Shown here piece by piece: positions 63,415-64,000 of a stretch of DNA of 64,000 nucleotides. The stretch's first letter is position 1. Each line of letters starts with the position of its first letter. Under the pieces are notes generated by a model. It did no database searches. It worked only from the letters and a program-made list of their open reading frames with translations, and was not told the origin of the DNA. A program made the translations under genes and the position numbers. Source of the DNA: Pelomonas sp. V22 (GTDB lineage: Bacteria; Pseudomonadota; Gammaproteobacteria; Burkholderiales; Burkholderiaceae_C); the NCBI RefSeq assembly GCF_030014915.1, contig NZ_JAGIXS010000007.1:248001-312000 (forward strand), given 5' to 3'.

Positions 63415-64000
63415 ATGACAAGCAACTCCCTGTTCCGATCCCTTCTTCTTTCATTCGCGCTGCTGGCGGCCGCGATCCTCGGTGGCTGCGGCGGCGGCTC
63501 GGACAGCAAGTCCGCCAAGCTGCGCCTGCTCAACGTCAGCAATGGCTACAGCAGCCTGGATCTCAGCGTCGACGACACCACCGTCAGCACCGGCCTCACG
63601 CTGGGCGTGCTTGGCGCGTATGCGGACGTGAACACCAGCGACACCTCGATGTCCATCCTCAGCTCCGGCGTGGGCACGGCCGTGGCCACGCTGACGCCTT
63701 CGCTGAAGGAATCCAGCAAGTACACGCTGATCGCCTACGGCTGGTCGGGCGGTCTCAAGACCTCGATCATCGAGGAGGAGGAAGAGGCGCCCGATGCCGG
63801 CAAGCACAAGCTGCTGTTCATGAACCTGGCACCTGACGCCGGCTCGCTGGACGTCTACGTGACGCTGAACGAGGACAGCCTGGACAACGCCTCGGCCATG
63901 GCCTCCAGCATTGGTGGCGGCGGTACCAGCAGCTACACCAAGATCAACAGCGGCACCTACCGCATCCGCGTCACCGGTGCCGGCGACCGCAGCGATGTGC
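63415..64000 (+). CDS. DUF4397 lipoprotein (partial, runs off window end)
   Basis: 195 codons are visible from ATG 63415 to the window edge. Lipoprotein signal (RSLLLSFALLAAAILGGC, lipobox LGGC) followed by Gly/Ser spacer and repeated beta-sandwich units of the DUF4397 type (KLRLLNVSNGYSSLDLSVDD; LLFMNLAPDAGSLDVYVT; TYRIRVTGAGD). The domain occurs in surface proteins of many bacteria with no assigned role. The 3' end is outside the window. Confidence 0.85.
   Translation, partial: MTSNSLFRSLLLSFALLAAAILGGCGGGSDSKSAKLRLLNVSNGYSSLDLSVDDTTVSTGLTLGVLGAYADVNTSDTSMSILSSGVGTAVATLTPSLKESSKYTLIAYGWSGGLKTSIIEEEEEAPDAGKHKLLFMNLAPDAGSLDVYVTLNEDSLDNASAMASSIGGGGTSSYTKINSGTYRIRVTGAGDRSDV

Noticed and set aside
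1-64000. CRISPR arrays, insertion sequences, prophage, tRNA or rRNA genes
   Set aside because: No regularly spaced repeats, no transposase, integrase or phage genes, and no tRNA-like cloverleaf or rRNA sequence were recognised by eye.

Overview
The window is high-GC DNA with strong third-position GC bias, Shine-Dalgarno sites often of the form GGAG(ACA), a PEP-CTERM protein and Caulobacter-type TonB receptor features. It most likely comes from a Burkholderiales betaproteobacterium of the Roseateles/Pelomonas/Mitsuaria kind; this placement is inference from gene content. I saw no rRNA, tRNA, CRISPR array or transposase.

The dominant theme is use of pectin rhamnogalacturonan I (RG-I) and L-rhamnose, encoded in two blocks separated by about 27 kb. 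Block A (1-18.6 kb) holds a TonB-dependent receptor with its own terminator, an L-rhamnulose/FGGY kinase divergent from a serine hydrolase plus GH29 alpha-L-fucosidase pair, a DeoR-family regulator, and a tight operon: fused rhamnulose-1-phosphate aldolase/lactaldehyde dehydrogenase, L-rhamnose isomerase, a cytoplasmic GH28 protein, rhamnose mutarotase (rhaM), an FMN L-lactate dehydrogenase (lldD), and a secreted PL11 rhamnogalacturonan lyase fused to a CE12 acetylesterase. Block B (46.0-61.5 kb) holds a PL22-like beta-propeller protein divergent from an operon of a tandem CE12-CE12 esterase, a GH43-GH35 fusion, two GH2 enzymes, a GH105 unsaturated rhamnogalacturonyl hydrolase and a GPH-family symporter. 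Together they suggest outer-membrane and periplasmic debranching, deacetylation and lyase cleavage, import of oligosaccharides, cytoplasmic release of rhamnose, and its conversion to DHAP and L-lactate, then pyruvate. A 9-10 bp motif (TGAGCGATTG and its complement) recurs in front of transcription units in both blocks and is a candidate operator for the DeoR regulator.

The interval 18.6-45.9 kb is mixed accessory and housekeeping DNA: a frameshifted dCache-PAS-PAS-GGDEF protein, a HisKA_2 sensor kinase overlapping a REC-PAS-GGDEF-EAL response regulator, a D-Ala-D-Ala carboxypeptidase, YCII and GAF proteins, a PHB-depolymerase-type esterase, a TPR protein, a LytS/LytTR two-component pair, an M13 peptidase, a flavin monooxygenase/DUF3237 unit divergent from a MarR regulator across a perfect palindrome, an orphan ABC substrate-binding protein, a domain-swapped photolyase-like protein, a two-domain fasciclin lipoprotein, a DUF938 methyltransferase, small conserved proteins, an RRM protein and a TPR/aspartyl-protease membrane protein. 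The last is flanked by an 83-bp direct repeat made from the 3' end of the PL22-like gene.

The right end (61.6-64 kb) has a PEP-CTERM protein, an OmpR-type response regulator followed by a large hairpin, and the start of a DUF4397 lipoprotein that runs off the window.
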